NCBI GenBank assembly: GCA_035578175.1
Contig: JAQMRL010000002.1
Coordinates: 101,348,748-101,412,747 of the forward strand
DNA length: 64,000 nucleotides
From: Catonia carolina
Taxonomy: Eukaryota; Arthropoda; Insecta; Hemiptera; Achilidae
Direction of reading: 5' to 3'
The notes below the pieces were generated by a model. That model was not told the origin of the DNA, did no database searches, and saw only the letters and a list, made by a program, of their open reading frames with translations. Below, one piece after another: positions 29,994-42,945 of the stretch. Each line of letters starts with the position of its first letter. Positions within the stretch are counted from its first letter, which is position 1. The position numbers and the translations under genes are program-made.

Positions 29994-31424
29994 AGCGTTG
30001 ACTATACTCCAGAAGCTGTCTGGTTACAGCAGTACTGTGAGGGTGGGAATGGTCATGAATGAGGAAAACTCCAGAACTCAGTGTTCCTCTTCTTTTGTTT
30101 TGAATGTCTCGCTGCAGTCATTGTAAAGTTTGACAATAAACAGCTGCATTTATCATACTCTCTGGTTCCATTAACTCAATAAGCATGAAAAAAACAAATG
30201 CCACGCAACTCACACTTGGCGAGAGCACTTGATTAATTGTATCAGACATGTTTACAAGCCTACAACTCAGCTAAACTTGACAAGCTGACCTGGGTAGTAA
30301 CAGAGGTTATAGATCCAGTTGCCCATTGTGAATCTCCAACTCTTAACCCTTGTCTGGCTTTTAAGAGGCTTGATCGGAGGTTGAAAAGAAAACGACCCTT
30401 GGCCATTTTACTTTGCATAAAACCAGAAGTAAAGAAGATAAAGGTGGTACAATTTTTTTATCTAACACTATTTAGCGGAAATTTATCTCTTTTAACTACA
30501 GTAGCTGTTGCTTATTGTAATCACATTTGTCAGAAGCAGATTTGATAACAATAACCGACCGTGTAATCACTATTTATAGAAGTACTGCCTTGAAATCACT
30601 GTATTATGGTCACAGTGTTTACTGAATGATATGTAGGCCTATCATTACACTTTGACATAATGACAAGATGGAGTCTTTGTTTTTCAAAATTTTACATAAG
30701 AGAGGTTGAGAAGCAGCGTTTCTCTGACTCATTTTTGGTAATTTATTATATCAATCTAAAATGTTAAGTAGTATTTCTTTAAGACTTAAATAACGTCATT
30801 TCTTTTGAGATTCAGAAATCTTGATACACTTTGAAACTTCAAGTGACACAAACTTTACAAAACAAATAAAAAAAATCTTCCAAAATTAAATTACATATAA
30901 GCCCACTGAAGTCATAAACATACATAAAAATGAAAAAAATAAACGGTGCAGTACTGTGCATTAGTTGAGTGAACAGATGACATACGAACAACTAGGTGAA
31001 CAAACAACTAATGAGACTTACAAGACATTTGTGAATCAAATGCATTCCTACTGTATGTACAAACAGGATATGAGTCCTGATGAAATATGTCAATACTGGA
31101 CAGTATATGAGTCACCATATCGCTCAACTGTTTCTCAGGATTGACGACACATGTAAACATTTTTGTTTGGTCTATCCTTGTGAATGTGTATTTATTCTTT
31201 TTGCATGATAAATTAAATGATAACAATAAGTGGCCCAAATACAATGTATTTATACAATTCGTGTCTGTATTTAAATGAAACGATAATAATAACTGAATGA
31301 TTACGTTAACCATGATCACACTAAATGGCGGCTACTGTATTAAAATTGGTTCATTCATTTGACTGATGAAATCATGGGTTTTTGCATTTTCAAGAAGTTT
31401 CCTAGAACAGATTTAGTTGCCTAC

Positions 31425-32210
31425 TGGTTATTGTAAAAGTTGGTGCTACTGTAGTATGCGGCCTACTGCGTTATGTTTAGTGAAGTTTGTATTGGTTGGA
31501 ATGGTAGCACTGTCCACTAGCACTTTTCTCATACTTTTAAAATAAAAGGATAATTTAAAGAAAACAAGATAAAATAAGAACAATAAAAATGATAATCTAC
31601 AAGAAAAGGATAATAATACGAAAAGTGTATTAAATATTACAGGTAAGTAAAGGCCAAGCCAATTGCTGTGAGCGCTGGACTATACATGCGCATACTTGAC
31701 TTCGACTCTGCACACCCCTCCGACCTACAGGAAGATGTACAGTCTTGTAAATGTACAGTCAGAATGTTAAAAATTGACAACACCCATTGTATTTTGTAGG
31801 CATGCTGTTCCATTGTTGATTACATACGCTGCACTATTGCAGTACATACTAATGCAGACGCAGTTTTGCCCAGCGCTCTCCTTTTGAAAATCAGGCTATA
31901 CATATAGTTTACGTTCATGTGTGTATTTCAGTTATTTTTATGTAGACTGTCTATACATGATACACACTAAAAATATCATTAAAAAACCAACAAAACTAAA
32001 TCAGGTTCTTCTTTTCTCATAATTTTCCATGATATATGGTCAAGTTATGATATTAACTGTAGTTCAGAGATAACCGTAATGTAAAATATGTGATTCTTTA
32101 CATGCGAAAAGTTCTTCTGGACAGTGCTACCACGTCAACAAATACAAACTCCACTAAACATAACGTGGTAGGCAGCATACCATAGTAGCACCTAAAAGTT
32201 TATGTTACTA
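31425..32210. mobile_element. DNA element with about 105-bp terminal inverted repeats
   Basis: The left end (about 31425-31535) and the reverse complement of the right end (about 32101-32210) read in parallel: GGTGCTACT, GCCTAC, GTTATGTTTAGTG, AGTTTGTATT, GGTAGCACTGTCCA, CACTTTT/AACTTTT. Identity is roughly 80% by eye. The interior has no recognised transposase. It includes a smaller inverted pair, GAGCGCTGG at 31670-31678 and CCAGCGCTC at 31870-31878, which may mark a nested element. No certain target duplication was found. Confidence 0.75.
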
Positions 32211-32261
32211 AAAGAAGGAAGCTACCAGTTCTGGATATTTTAGGGGATACAGACAATCTTT

Positions 32262-32640
32262 GCCAGCAATGTCGTTGCAGGGCTAAAATAAATAGTTCTG
32301 TTTCTTATCACATGGTCAGTCAATTAAATGACTGAATCATTTAAGAACAGAAGCGGTAGAGGTGTAAAAGACACTAATCAGAGTTATCTTCTCTGAAAGT
32401 AATGAATTTCATTGTACAGCCAGACCCTGTGGTGAATGAAGTGAAGTTGTCATTTACAGAGTGGAAAATATGTGCTTTTCAGAGGGCCCAGCATGCTGAT
32501 AAGCGTACTTTTCCACTCAGTGAGGAAGGCAATGGTAAACCACCTCACTCCTCGTTTTACTTTGTAAAACCTCTAGAGGTTCAAACCAGCCTTTCGGCTG
32601 TTGACCTAAACAACAACAGACAATCTGAAATGAACCATTT
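32262..32640 (+). repeat. Family A dispersed repeat (A3)
   Basis: Runs from GTTGCAGGGCTAAAATAAAT to the hairpin array GTAAAACCTCTAGAGG, CAGCCTTTCGGCTG and a CCTAAACAACAAC tail. An open frame from 32402 reads through most of it. It lies about 50 bp after the long-TIR element. Confidence 0.85.
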
Positions 32641-33039
32641 CTCATACCTAAAAATGCAGCGTTTAATGTTACATAGTTATTTATTTGTATAATTGTGTTA
32701 AGTTGGATGACCTGGTCTACAGGTTTTGGGCCCCCTCTAATTGGATGTGATTCTTTCCAGCATGAAATGCACTGTGGTGCAAAAGCTAACACTACTCAGC
32801 CATTTAGTTAGAATAGCTTTGCTCATGATTAATGGTGAAGAGTATCTCTGAAATTGTAGATCCAAGAACAAGAACAAGCTCATGTGCGTGTTTTAATGAG
32901 TTTACATTTAAGTGTTGTCTTCTTCATTATTGATGACCGTAATGTTTCACATGTATATGTAGCAAATAGGAGTTATGGCTCATGATTAAAGTTCATCAAA
33001 GAAAAGAGCAGGGTTTATTTTATGAATTTTTTTCTATTA

Positions 33040-33420
33040 ATTGCATCCAGGAAAATCCTGATGAAGTATAGGACTTGTTCAAGAACTTATAAGTTAATAC
33101 ATAACACCTGAATATACATATTATTTTCATTGTAAATTAGCCTCTAGTACAAGCTTACTACCAAAAGTGTGTCATCTAATATTTATACAACAGTACACAG
33201 TTTTCTTAACATTCGCTTTGCGATTTTGGATGTTTATTTATTTTGAGTTAATTGTTGTTCAAGCAATTTATTGTTATGGTTAGCCTCATAATAACTGTTT
33301 CTGTTTCTTGCATTATGATAGTGGACACTGAAATGTTACCTAGCTTCCATTATCACCTCAAAAATGGAGAGAGGGCTTTAAGCTTACCCATCCTGTGAAT
33401 CCATCATAGTAACTCATCAT
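33040..33420 (-). repeat. LINE 3'-end fragment, same family as 14640-16915
   Basis: Shared ordered blocks with 14690-15060 include GAAGTATAGGACTTGT/GGAGTATAGGACATGT, ATAACACCTGAA, TTCTGTTTCTTG and ATTATGATA, and ACCTCAAAAATG. Read on the minus strand these correspond to the C-terminal domain and 3' UTR of the LINE. The copy is old and disrupted. Confidence 0.6.
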
Positions 33421-34096
33421 GTGAAACACAACACCCTAGGAGGTTTTTTTCATATTATGACACTGTGATGACTATTACCTTGACACACTATGAACTATTG
33501 GTAGTTAGAAAACCATCCAGAAAAGGAAGATAAGCAAAATTTCATAAAAAATTCCTATGATAATGTATGGTGAACCTCCATGTTATGAGATCATGTATTA
33601 GAAATTTCTTATTATATATTTCATTAATGGATTGAACGGGTACAACAGAATGGTCAGATCTGAGTCCAATGGGTTTTTCAATGAAGGAATAATTAAATAT
33701 AGTAATATTTATTCTAAAATTAATTTAGCATTATAAACATTTGAAACAGCTCGCAGCCTCAAGTTTTATTTTTACAATATTACGTATTATATTTGTATTT
33801 ATATACTAAGAAGGTGCAGAGTGTGTATTGAAAATGAAGGAGTACAATTTGAGCTCCTAATGTGGATGAAAAAATTTGCCCGTGAAAATTCATATGAATT
33901 TTTGTCAAGCATAATATGAGCCCCACCCTATCATTTTTCAACTCAAATATTCAATTTTACCAAGATATTGTTCACCAATTAGGTGTCATGTAAAGAAATG
34001 CTTGATTGCTAATAAAATTGGTTTGTTTTTTAAGCAAAAGTGGAAGAAATGTCTCATTCAAAATTAACCGCCCATCAAATAAATGAACAAAAAAGG

Positions 34097-34290
34097 TTGG
34101 ATCTTTGGTGCAGTGGTAAAGGTAAAACTTCACAGCAAAATGTAGGGGCTTACGTTAGATTCATGGAGTTGGGTATGGAAAACAATCAAATTCATAGTTA
34201 GTTAGAAGTCATACATATCTCCATCTCTTGGGGTTGCTTATTGTTCTTAATTGAACACATTGCGATGTACACACATTAGGGGGAAAAGTT
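34097..34290 (+). repeat. SINE family S2, diverged copy
   Basis: The 3' half (CATACATATCTCCATCTC, GGGGTTGCTTATTGTTC, TTGAACACATTGC and ACACACATTAGG) matches the ends of the copies at 48735-48990 and 59278-59540. The head has a weak A box (GGTGCAGTGGTAAAGG); the B box is degraded. Confidence 0.65.
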
Positions 34291-34299
34291 GGGAGTCCA

Positions 34300-35690
34300 T
34301 TTTGGTCAATAATAAACACAAAATTTACAAAACATTGTAAATACTACAAGAAGTTACAATATATATTTGTTCATTTAAAATTAAGAAAATCTAGTAGCCA
34401 TTAAAACGTTTTCTCTCCATTTGGTACATACTCAACTGCTATGATTGTGAAGTGACATTATAAGAAAGTTTGAAATGGTTGGCTGCACTTTCTAAACTAT
34501 TTATCAACAGTTTTTTTATTTATATAAAATTTCAGTTCACTGCTTTTATTTTCTAAATAAAAATGTATTTTAATTATTGTCATAAAAAGAGGCACTGAAG
34601 TTAAATACTGTAGTTAATTTTGCAATACCATTGCCAGTACATAGGCAACTTCAATGAACCATTCATAAGAAAACTAGGTATTATCTGTCATTAATCATAT
34701 AACAGTTGCTGAAACAGTCGCAGAATTTAATTATTGAATTTATGTGAATGAATTAGAGTTTGTTTTTAAATCAAAGACGTCATTGCTGTTTTTTAAATGC
34801 AAATTACAATGCACCGTGTAGCAAGAGACTCGGAGGTTTAAAATCCGTGTATGAATAGTTCGATTGTATCCGCTAGAGTGCACACTCATCTAGAAAAAGT
34901 ATTATTTCCACTGTAAGTAGTCATACATTTTCCCGCTAGGCTGTTTTGTGAGCATGTAAAGCTGTCTGCTATATTTGTCAAAACGAATTGTTCTGTATTT
35001 TTTTATTTAGACGTGAACTAAAAGCGAGCTGTAAATTAAGTTGTCGGATTATAAGTATTAAACAATTATGTCACACTGATAGTTGTGACTAGCGGCTTTA
35101 ATTCAGCAATGTAACATTGATGGAATTATTTTAGGATGTACCTTCATCTGATTGTAAGGGAAAATACAATATTACTGGCTAAAAATGTTTGATTAATTCA
35201 GTAAATAGCTATTGACACGGACACTCAATTTAAAATTATGGGTTTCGCACCACACCGCTTTTACATTGTTTGTAGGCAAACCTATTTTTCGATCCAGGAT
35301 TGTCTCAATTATTATACACCGATATTAAAAATACATAAATAACGGTCATATTCGTACAGAGACAGAATTTGTATTATAATTTTTCTATAACAGGTTCTCG
35401 ATTAGAAAAGCAACATTCTGTTTCATGGAGAGGTAGATGCACACGATGTATTTCACTGTGATTAGGTTTGAGAACAACAAAACATTTGGGAAAGGGGTGG
35501 TTTAAAATACATTTTTTAAATTATATAAAAACAATAAATAAATAAATACATATATATAAGCCCATGCAAGGTCATTGGGTCAGGTATCAATATTTAATAA
35601 AGAGTAGGGGACAAGTCATTAACCCAGTAAATTATGTAATTGCCGAAGACCCAATGAGATGCTGGTGGGGATACAAACATCTATCTGTCA
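34300..35690. other. Intergenic stretch upstream of the second gene
   Basis: AT-rich sequence without recognised repeats or coding exons. Composition becomes richer in G+C and CpG only in the last 100 bases before 35753. Confidence 0.35.
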
Positions 35691-35752
35691 GTGACGTACC
35701 AGGTTCTCCCACCACGGCGCGGTAATCCGTGACGTCACCGCAGGGTTACAAG
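35690..35752 (+). promoter_or_regulatory. Promoter/5' UTR region with a perfect CRE (TGACGTCA at 35730-35737)
   Basis: The 8-base palindrome TGACGTCA, the consensus for CREB/ATF factors, lies 16 bases before the ATG at 35753 in a small GC/CpG-rich patch (ACCACGGCGCGG). Its place in the probable 5' UTR or core promoter suggests cAMP or stress-type control, which is an inference. No TATA box is obvious, as in many CpG-rich promoters. Confidence 0.55.
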
Positions 35753-36099
35753 ATGGCAGGCGGTTGCTGTTTAGCCGAGTTGGGTGTATGTGACGATGAA
35801 TCTCTTTCGATGAATGAAAACGGGGGTTTGTTGGATACCGAGTTCGTTTCGGGTAACAGAACGGATAGTTTAAAGTCTGCTTTTTATTTGAATAGTGAAT
35901 TATGCTCGGATTTTGTGTCGAATGGCGTGCGAGAGTTGGATGTGGAAAACAGTGGGTTGTTGAATGAGGTTTGTAGTGTGATGGGTACCGAACATGTGGA
36001 TTTTAATGACGATTTCAAGGGAATGTGTGCGGAAAGCGAGGATAACTGCAGAAAGAAGAGATGTACGGATAGATATGACAGCTCTGAAAGTTCAGACAG
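35753..36099 (+). CDS. First coding exon of an unidentified gene (partial)
   Basis: The ATG at 35753 has a strong context (AAG before, G after). The frame can be read from a GTG at 35729, but that is not an animal start. The exon encodes 115 residues plus two bases and ends at CAG|GTACGT, a strong donor at 36100. The peptide starts MAGGCCLAELGV, is acidic with many Ser, Asn, Asp and Cys, and ends with a basic-then-acidic patch CRKKRCTDRYDSSESSD. No fold or family is recognised; low complexity and the KKRC patch suggest an intrinsically disordered nuclear or regulatory protein, which is only a guess. Translation beyond the donor is intronic. Codon use is clearly higher in G+C than the surroundings. 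No exon 2 was found up to 64000, so the following intron is probably over 27.9 kb. Confidence 0.75.
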
Positions 36100-38279
36100 G
36101 TACGTTTTCTGTTATGATTCGTTATTTTTTAAGCTTCGATCTGACAGACACAAAGGAACTGTGTACTGCACTGTTCAGCTGTCTAGCGGGACCGTATCTT
36201 GTCCATTTTGTTTTATTTTTATGTAATCGTATACGTAACACAGATTAGAAAGCGAGAGACGATCGTCCGTTTTAAATCAGATCATCTGTGGACCTATCTA
36301 TCATTTATGTTCTTCGAACATTCATGGTCATTGTCATAAGGGGGCCTTAACCCCGCATGCCCCACCCGTAATCGTAACCGTGCCGTGGTCAATCCACCTT
36401 ATGCACTGCGCCTTCCTACCGCCGTAATCGCTCCCTGCCCAATTTACAATCAGTACTTGCCTGGTCCATACAAATATTTCTACCGGAAATCACTTTTTCT
36501 TCGTAAATTTTATTGAAAACGACATTGTATTATTTTGAAAAAAAGTAAATTTGCCATTAAATGCTGGTTTGCCTTAGAGTTAGTTCCTTTGTCTTGAAAC
36601 ATTCTCGCATAACTGGTTTGAGCAGTTTAACTGAACGTATCGTATACACATTAATAATTACCGATGAACATCCACAAGTTTTTTCTGTATATTTTTTTAA
36701 AATCATAGCTTAAATTCATGGTACTAAAAATTTACCAAAATTATTTTACAAATTTTTATTAAAGTTTATTATAACGTAAATTACTTTTTAATTTATTTAA
36801 TACGTTTTATTAAAACCAGTAACATTAATATTTGTTAAAACAACAGATAGGGGCATATATGAATTACTTAAAATCGTTCCGTAAATAAAATAAAGCTATA
36901 ATTTTTTTATAAATTAAACTTCCTTGTCCGAAATAGTAAAACACCTCGTATTAATAGTTTATTTACAGAAGCAATTTTTTTTATTCACTTACATAAGATT
37001 AGTACTAAGTAAACATTAAATTAGGCTAATATTTAATTATTCAGGCTTATGTATATTATGTAAAACATTTCGTAAATTAATCAGCAGTTGGCTGATTACA
37101 TTTATTGTTTATTTTAGAAATACTTTTCATTTGTTTATTAAGGCCTACATATTTGTTTCATCAGCAGCTTTATTTAAATTTATCTACAAATTTATTTTTG
37201 ATATTGTGTCACACTAATTTTAAATGATTCAGTTTGTTTATATAATGCACAATATCAGTTTACATACAATTAGTCTAGTAATTTTATTTGTTAAATAATA
37301 CGCAGTATAATGCGCTTAAAGAATCCTTAATAACATTTTATGTACGGCAAGTTAGCAATTGGATGGAATAGAAAAGTAAATTAATCTATGGAAAATTAAA
37401 GGATTGTTCCTACATTTGCATGGAAGAACCAAAGAAAACTATTTAGTTTATAATAATATTGATCAGAACATGAAAGTATTGACACATTGATTTTAAAAAG
37501 ACAAAGAAAATGTATTAGATTTTTATTGATTGTTTAATTCAAATTGTTCATTGTATTTTTAGTAATTCTTAAGCATTTAAATGTATTACAAGGTTAATTT
37601 TCATATAAAAAATATAAAGTTTAAACATCAAACAAGAATATAAAAACAGTTTTGTATTAAAGTTTAATAAAACAGGCGGATAAAAGTAAAACGATGTTTT
37701 TTTGAAAATATAGAAAACAATTTAGCTTGCTTGTACTTGTGTCATTACTTAGTAGTTAAAGTTTTGTTAATTTTATAAAACTTATGTTATATTTTAATAG
37801 TTGTATAAATCCATACTTAATTTGTTTCTGTTTAAAAGTAGGATTTTTAGTAAAGGACGTTAAACAAAAAGAAACCTAGAACTGTTTGGTGGATTTGTAC
37901 AAAAATAATGTAAATACCTAATAATTTTGATAATCTAACATTTATGAAAGTTTTTATTTGTTCTCTAGAATTTCTTTAGTATTTTTTTGCTCCAGGGTTT
38001 TATTTTAGTGTAGAGTAAAAGAGAGTTGAATTTTGATAAAATTTACGTCGTGTTCGTGTCTCTTGAGGCTAAAAGTTTTTTTTTAATATGGCATTGAGTA
38101 TGGTGTGTTTCGTACTGGAGTCAAAACTACTAAGCCTTTTTGACTGAAATTTACAAAAACGTAATTTTCTCAGAAACAGTCTAAACGATTTCGATGATTT
38201 TTTTTCTGTATTTATTACAATTTGCTGGGTTTATTATAATGGTTTAGTATCTACAAAAATTCTCGTCTTTTTCGAGAAA
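36100..38279. other. Start of the presumed long intron 1 of the second gene
   Basis: A GC-rich patch (about 36340-36480) follows the exon, then AT-rich sequence. No exon or repeat was identified. The 36.2-36.5 kb patch may belong to the promoter-associated CpG-rich region. Confidence 0.35.
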
Positions 38280-38286
38280 GTTTATC

Positions 38287-38465
38287 CCGTGGTGTGGTGA
38301 TTAGCGAAACTGGCCTCTAAGCCAGGCGTCCCGGGTTCGATTCCCGATCAGGTGTGGCATTTTTTCATCGCTTATTTTCATCTATTATCTGTCATCGTCT
38401 GCATTAGCAGTAATTTGCAAAACAGTCGAACGTATAAGTTGAAAGACAAAACTTTTTGATAATCG
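38287..38465 (+). repeat. tRNA-derived SINE, family S1, with a different head
   Basis: Head: CCCGTGGTGTGGTGATTAGC (A box region), GGGTTCGATTCCC (B box) and GTGTGGCA. Body: TCTGCATTAGCAGTAATTTG, then CAGTCGAACGT and a short A-rich end. The body matches the minus-strand SINE at 2122-2296, but the tRNA-like head is different. Confidence 0.8.
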
Positions 38466-38799
38466 TAAGCTATTAGTGTTTTTAAAAATTACGTGTTACA
38501 ATTCACTTTAGGACAAGAATGCACCTAACAAAAGTTGAAAAAATTTGCTACTGCCGAAAACATTATGATTTTGTATTTTGGGCGCTTAGCTCACATGTAG
38601 GTGACTAGGTGGTATTAATTTGTAATATCGTGTGAAAAATGCAAGTTATTGTTTTAAAATTACGGGCTGGATGAGAAACAACGTACGGGGAAAATGTACA
38701 TATCAGTAGTTAAAAGTGATTTAAAAATAGTACAGTTTAATATATAATTATTTACCTAGCTTTTGGTTTAGCTGCGATTTTCGATTGTATAGTAAAAAA

Positions 38800-39923
38800 T
38801 CTGGTGTGAAGCACTCACACAACGTTCTCTTGCCAATGCAAATAATTAACAATAAACCTAACATTAGAAATAAACAAAAAACTAACCTCAATAAATAACC
38901 TAATTTTAATCAGAATGAAAGACGCAAAATTAAAATCAACCTCAGTTTGGCTTTAAAATACGGAAAATCACTCTTTCACGCTAAAGTAGGTTCTGTAGAG
39001 AAAAATGCGTTAAAAAAGTTGTAGATCTTTTAAGTTCCTATAAATTTGGTTATATACACTTTAGTCGTAAAATGCATACCAAGCCCGAATCTAAAAGAAA
39101 TCGATTTTCACACATTTCCAAAAAGAGAAAAAAAACAGAAAATTGTTAATTACCGCTAAGCTATGCGTTATACAAAAAAATGTTTCAAAATTCTCTACAT
39201 TTTTTAATATATACATTTTTGCGCTAAAATGCATATTAAAGCAGCAATCTTAAAAAAACATTTTTTTTGCGTGAAAACAGCCTCACCGAGAATTTCAGCA
39301 AACATGGCGCCCACCCTATCTTGTAGAGCATAAAAAATTTAGTAAACCAGGCGATTTTTAATAAAATCATAAGACTGTTTTTGAGAAAATCGCAAAAAAG
39401 TGAAAAAATGCACGAAAAACTACTACTTCCGGTTGACCGATTTTGATGAACATGTTCGTGCCGAGTCCGGTAGTGGTATGTGTGTGCGAACAGAATATCT
39501 CAAAAACGGAACATCGTACGAACTTGAAACTTAAGTTAGATACCACTAGATCTTCAGACTAGAATTTCAGCAGACATGGCGCCTACCCTATCTTTTAGAG
39601 TATAAAAAATGTAGTAAATGAGGAGTTTGTAAAAAAATCGAAAAAATCGAATGACACGAATAAACTACTACTTTTAGTTGACAGATTTTTATGAAAATGT
39701 TCGTGTCGGGTCCTCTAGTGGTATCTAACTTAAGTTTCAAGTTTTAACTTTTCACGATGTTCCGTTCTTGAGATATTCTGTTCTCACACAGACCAATCCC
39801 AGAAAACGTGTTGTTTTTTTTTTGGGGGGTTCAGGGCTCTAAAAACTTGTATATATCCGGTGAAAAATCGACGTGAAAACATTAATTTCCTTCCTGTATG
39901 TATTCATATAGGTAAGAGAAAGT
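38800..39923 (+). repeat. Family B element, longest copy (B4)
   Basis: Begins TCTGGTGTGAAGCACTC, then GTTCTCTTGCC, and ends with TATTCATATAGG and GGTAAGAGAAAGT at 39923. The central part is duplicated: the block TCAAAAACGGAACATCGTACG (39499) and its reverse-oriented relative near 39755 flank a second set of modules. This explains the 1.1-kb length and suggests an internal inversion or a second element fused to the first. Confidence 0.8.
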
Positions 39924-40924
39924 ATAAAAGTGTAAATTTTCGTTTTAATACTCGTACTTTATTACAACATTTTTAAGTAGGTATTTCATTAAAGTTTTCA
40001 TATGAGAACTTTGTGTTGAATAAAATACAACACAGCATTTTTACGTAAGTAAAGTATTTTTTTATTATAGTTTCTAGATGTACTAATGATGTCTATTGAT
40101 GACAAGTACTCACAAAAGAAAGTTGAGGCTGGTGTATTATGTTATTTTTAATTTAGGCGGTAATAAACTTGACATTGTCAAAATTGCAGTTAGGTTGGCC
40201 CTATTGTTTTATATTCCGATCTGTTATTTTCATTCCTTTATTCATTCATTGAAAAAGTAATTACCCGTATTTTTTATTTCGACCCTTTAGAATTATGTGT
40301 ACATTTTGGTTATTATTCTGTAAAATAGTTAATATTCGTGTGGGATTTGATTTGAATGTGAACATTGGATTAAGTTCCATAACAGGCTATTTATTTCAAT
40401 ATTATAAGTCTTGTTATGTGTTACATTTGTGCCTACTGCCAACGCCTACTTGCCTGTCATTCAAGTTCAACTAATATGTGGCCTAGACCTAATTTTTATT
40501 TAACTTAAATCTACAACTTCTTTCAATTTAATTTATTATAAAATAAACTTATTTTAACCTACAATTTCTAGTAGTATAACACATATTTATTTGTTTTTAT
40601 GCTTTATTTATAGTATATAATTCTAAGAAAATAAAATTGAACGGTTCTGATTCAGAATATTACATTGAAAGTGATAAAAAATACAATCAAAATGACATAT
40701 TTTTATTATTGTACTTTTTTGACAGTTTTTTTTGTTATAATATTATTGCAATCAGTTTTAAAAATAAACTATAAACAAATCTTCTGAATTAAAAAAATAC
40801 GAGTTTAGATCTCATTACCTGAGTACCTCTTATTATATCAATTATTTATTTAGTAAAAGAGAAAATTACTATGTACATTAAAAATTTATCACACAAATCC
40901 AAAATAAAATAACATTTAAGGATC

Positions 40925-41340
40925 TAACTTCTTCTGCATTGTTTAAAAGATTTATGTCTTATTAAGAAATTCGTTTTTCGTGATTCTCAAGTCTCGCCTG
41001 ATATTTTGTGTTTGACGACGTAAGGTGTTTTAGCCTTATTTCGTCTATGATTTCAGGAAGCTTACAATAATGGTATATTTGTACATTCTTTGCAAACCAT
41101 GGCGCCCTTGTTATAGCCCGGTAACCTTATTCTGAAACCTTTGAATTATCTCTATGTTACTTCTGTTGGTAGTTTCCCTAAGTTGGACACCGTACAACCA
41201 AACTGGTTTAAGCAAAATTTTGTAAATTAGCAACTTATTGTCAAGAGAGAGTGAAGAGTCCCGCCAATCAGCTAGTACATCCTTTTGTATTTTGATAGGT
41301 TTGTTTGTGTTAATCTTGAAAAAGTTCATAAAATATAATG
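40925..41340 (-). repeat. Jockey-like LINE C-terminal fragment
   Basis: The minus-strand frame encodes LSLDNKLLIYKILLKPVWLYG and NIEIIQRFQNKVTG; after a frameshift it continues RAPWFAKNVQIYH and LPEIIDEI. This is the conserved jockey C-terminal domain (LLYK.ILKP.W.YG.QLWG...IQRFQNK.LR...AP.) downstream of the reverse transcriptase. Its upstream end abuts the S3 SINE at 41343. Confidence 0.85.
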
Positions 41341-41342
41341 TC

Positions 41343-41485
41343 TTCGGCCGCCTCCGTAGCGTACCACGCGGAGGTCCAGGGTTCGATTCCCGGCCAGGGT
41401 TTAGAAATTTTCACAAGGTAAAAACCCACTGATCGTATCCCACCGTAGTCGCTAATGATCGAGCTGTTGATGCGACTTTAAAGTA
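41343..41485 (+). repeat. tRNA-derived SINE, family S3
   Basis: Head GGCCGCCTCCGTAGCG, B box GGGTTCGATTCCC, then GGCCAGGGTTTAGAAATTTT, AAAACCCACTGATCG and GTAGTCGCTAATGATCGAGC. The A box is partly lost. It abuts a jockey fragment on one side and the family B element B5 on the other. Confidence 0.8.
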
Positions 41486-41496
41486 TTGTAAAAAAA

Positions 41497-42435
41497 TATG
41501 GTGTGAAACACTCACCAAACTTTCTCTTGCCAATGCAAATAATTAACAATAAACCCCTAACATTAGTAATAAAACATTCGAAATAAACAAAAAACTAACC
41601 TCAATAAACATAACCTTATTTTAATCATGAGTGAAAGACGCAAAATTAAAATCGACCTCAGTTTGGCTTAAAAATACGGAAAATCACTCTTTCTTGCTAA
41701 ACTAGACTCTGTAGAGCAAAATGTTAAAAATAAGAGTTGTAGATCTTTTAATTTCCTATAAATTTTATTATATACACTTTTGTCATGAAATGCATACTAA
41801 GGCCGAAATCTTAAAAAAATTGATTTTTCACACGTTTTCGTGAGAAAAAAACAGAAAATTGCTAATTACCGCTAAACTATAGTAAGCGTTATACAAAAAA
41901 AATGTTTGAAATAGAAGTAGTAGAATTTAAAATTCTCTACAACTTTAATTGTAAAAATTTTTGCGCTAAAATGCATATTAAAACCGCAGTCTTAAAAAAA
42001 CAATTTATTTACGTGAAAACAGCCTCATTAAGAATTTCAGCAAACATGGCGCCTACTCTATCTTGTAGAGCATAAAAAATTAAGTAAACCAGGCGATTTT
42101 TAAAAAAATCGTAGGACCAGTTTTTGAGAAAATTGCAAAAAAGTGAAAAATTACACAAATAAATATCGTACTTCCGGTTAACCGATTTTGGTGAAAATGT
42201 TCGTGTCGGGTCGGTAGTGGTATGTAACTGAAGTTTCAAGTTTTAAGTTCGTACGATGTTCCGTTCTTGAGATATTCTGTTCACACACATACACACACAG
42301 AGACCAATCGCTGAAAACATATTTTTTGGGTTCAGGGGATCTGAAAACGTATAGATCCGGTGAAAACTCGATTTCGAAAAATCGACATGAAAGCAATACT
42401 TTCCTTCCTATGTATTCATATAGGCAAGAGAAAGT
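41497..42435 (+). repeat. Family B element (B5)
   Basis: Starts ATGGTGTGAAACACTCACC with ACTTTCTCTTGCC next, and ends at TATTCATATAGGCAAGAGAAAGT (42435), with two hairpin modules and a (CA)n tract near 42285. Open frames on the minus strand over it are read-through of the repeat, not genes. Confidence 0.82.
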
Positions 42436-42945
42436 AAAAAAGAAAAAAGTGTCTTCGTAGCTGCCTATCAGCTGTTCATCTTATTAAGTTACTTAACTTA
42501 CCTGATTCGTTTACGGTGTTAATTTTTACCATTTAATGAACTTGCTCTTTTTCTACTATCATTCTGGTGATTCTTATTCAAATCAAACGATAACAATGTC
42601 AAGAACAGTGTTTTTTTTAACTTCTTGAGTTGTATCCACTGTCAACAAACACCTATTTTTAACTCTACCTTGTAACTTAACTTCTTGTAGGCGTAGTTTA
42701 ATAACCAGTAGCTCAGAAATATTATAAATATAACATTATTTTTTCTTTTTTAATGTTTACTGTTCTGATCACAATGGTTTTCTTTGATTCCTCTAAAATA
42801 CATTCGTTCTGTTCTCCATTGAAACCTTCCTATTCATTATTCGATTCTTCATTTATCAGCAACAAAAATTATTAGTAATTATAAATTGTTGATTCTGTTG
42901 TCTATAACTTTAATCATTCGTTGTTTATAATGTCGTGAAACTACC

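Noticed and set aside
35729..35752. Start of the second gene at GTG 35729
   Set aside because: GTG is not a normal animal nuclear start; the ATG at 35753 has a strong context, and the GTG overlaps the CRE.
36340..36480. GC-rich patch after the second gene's exon as another exon or RNA gene
   Set aside because: No open frame bounded by splice sites and no recognisable RNA fold; probably part of the promoter-associated CpG-rich region.
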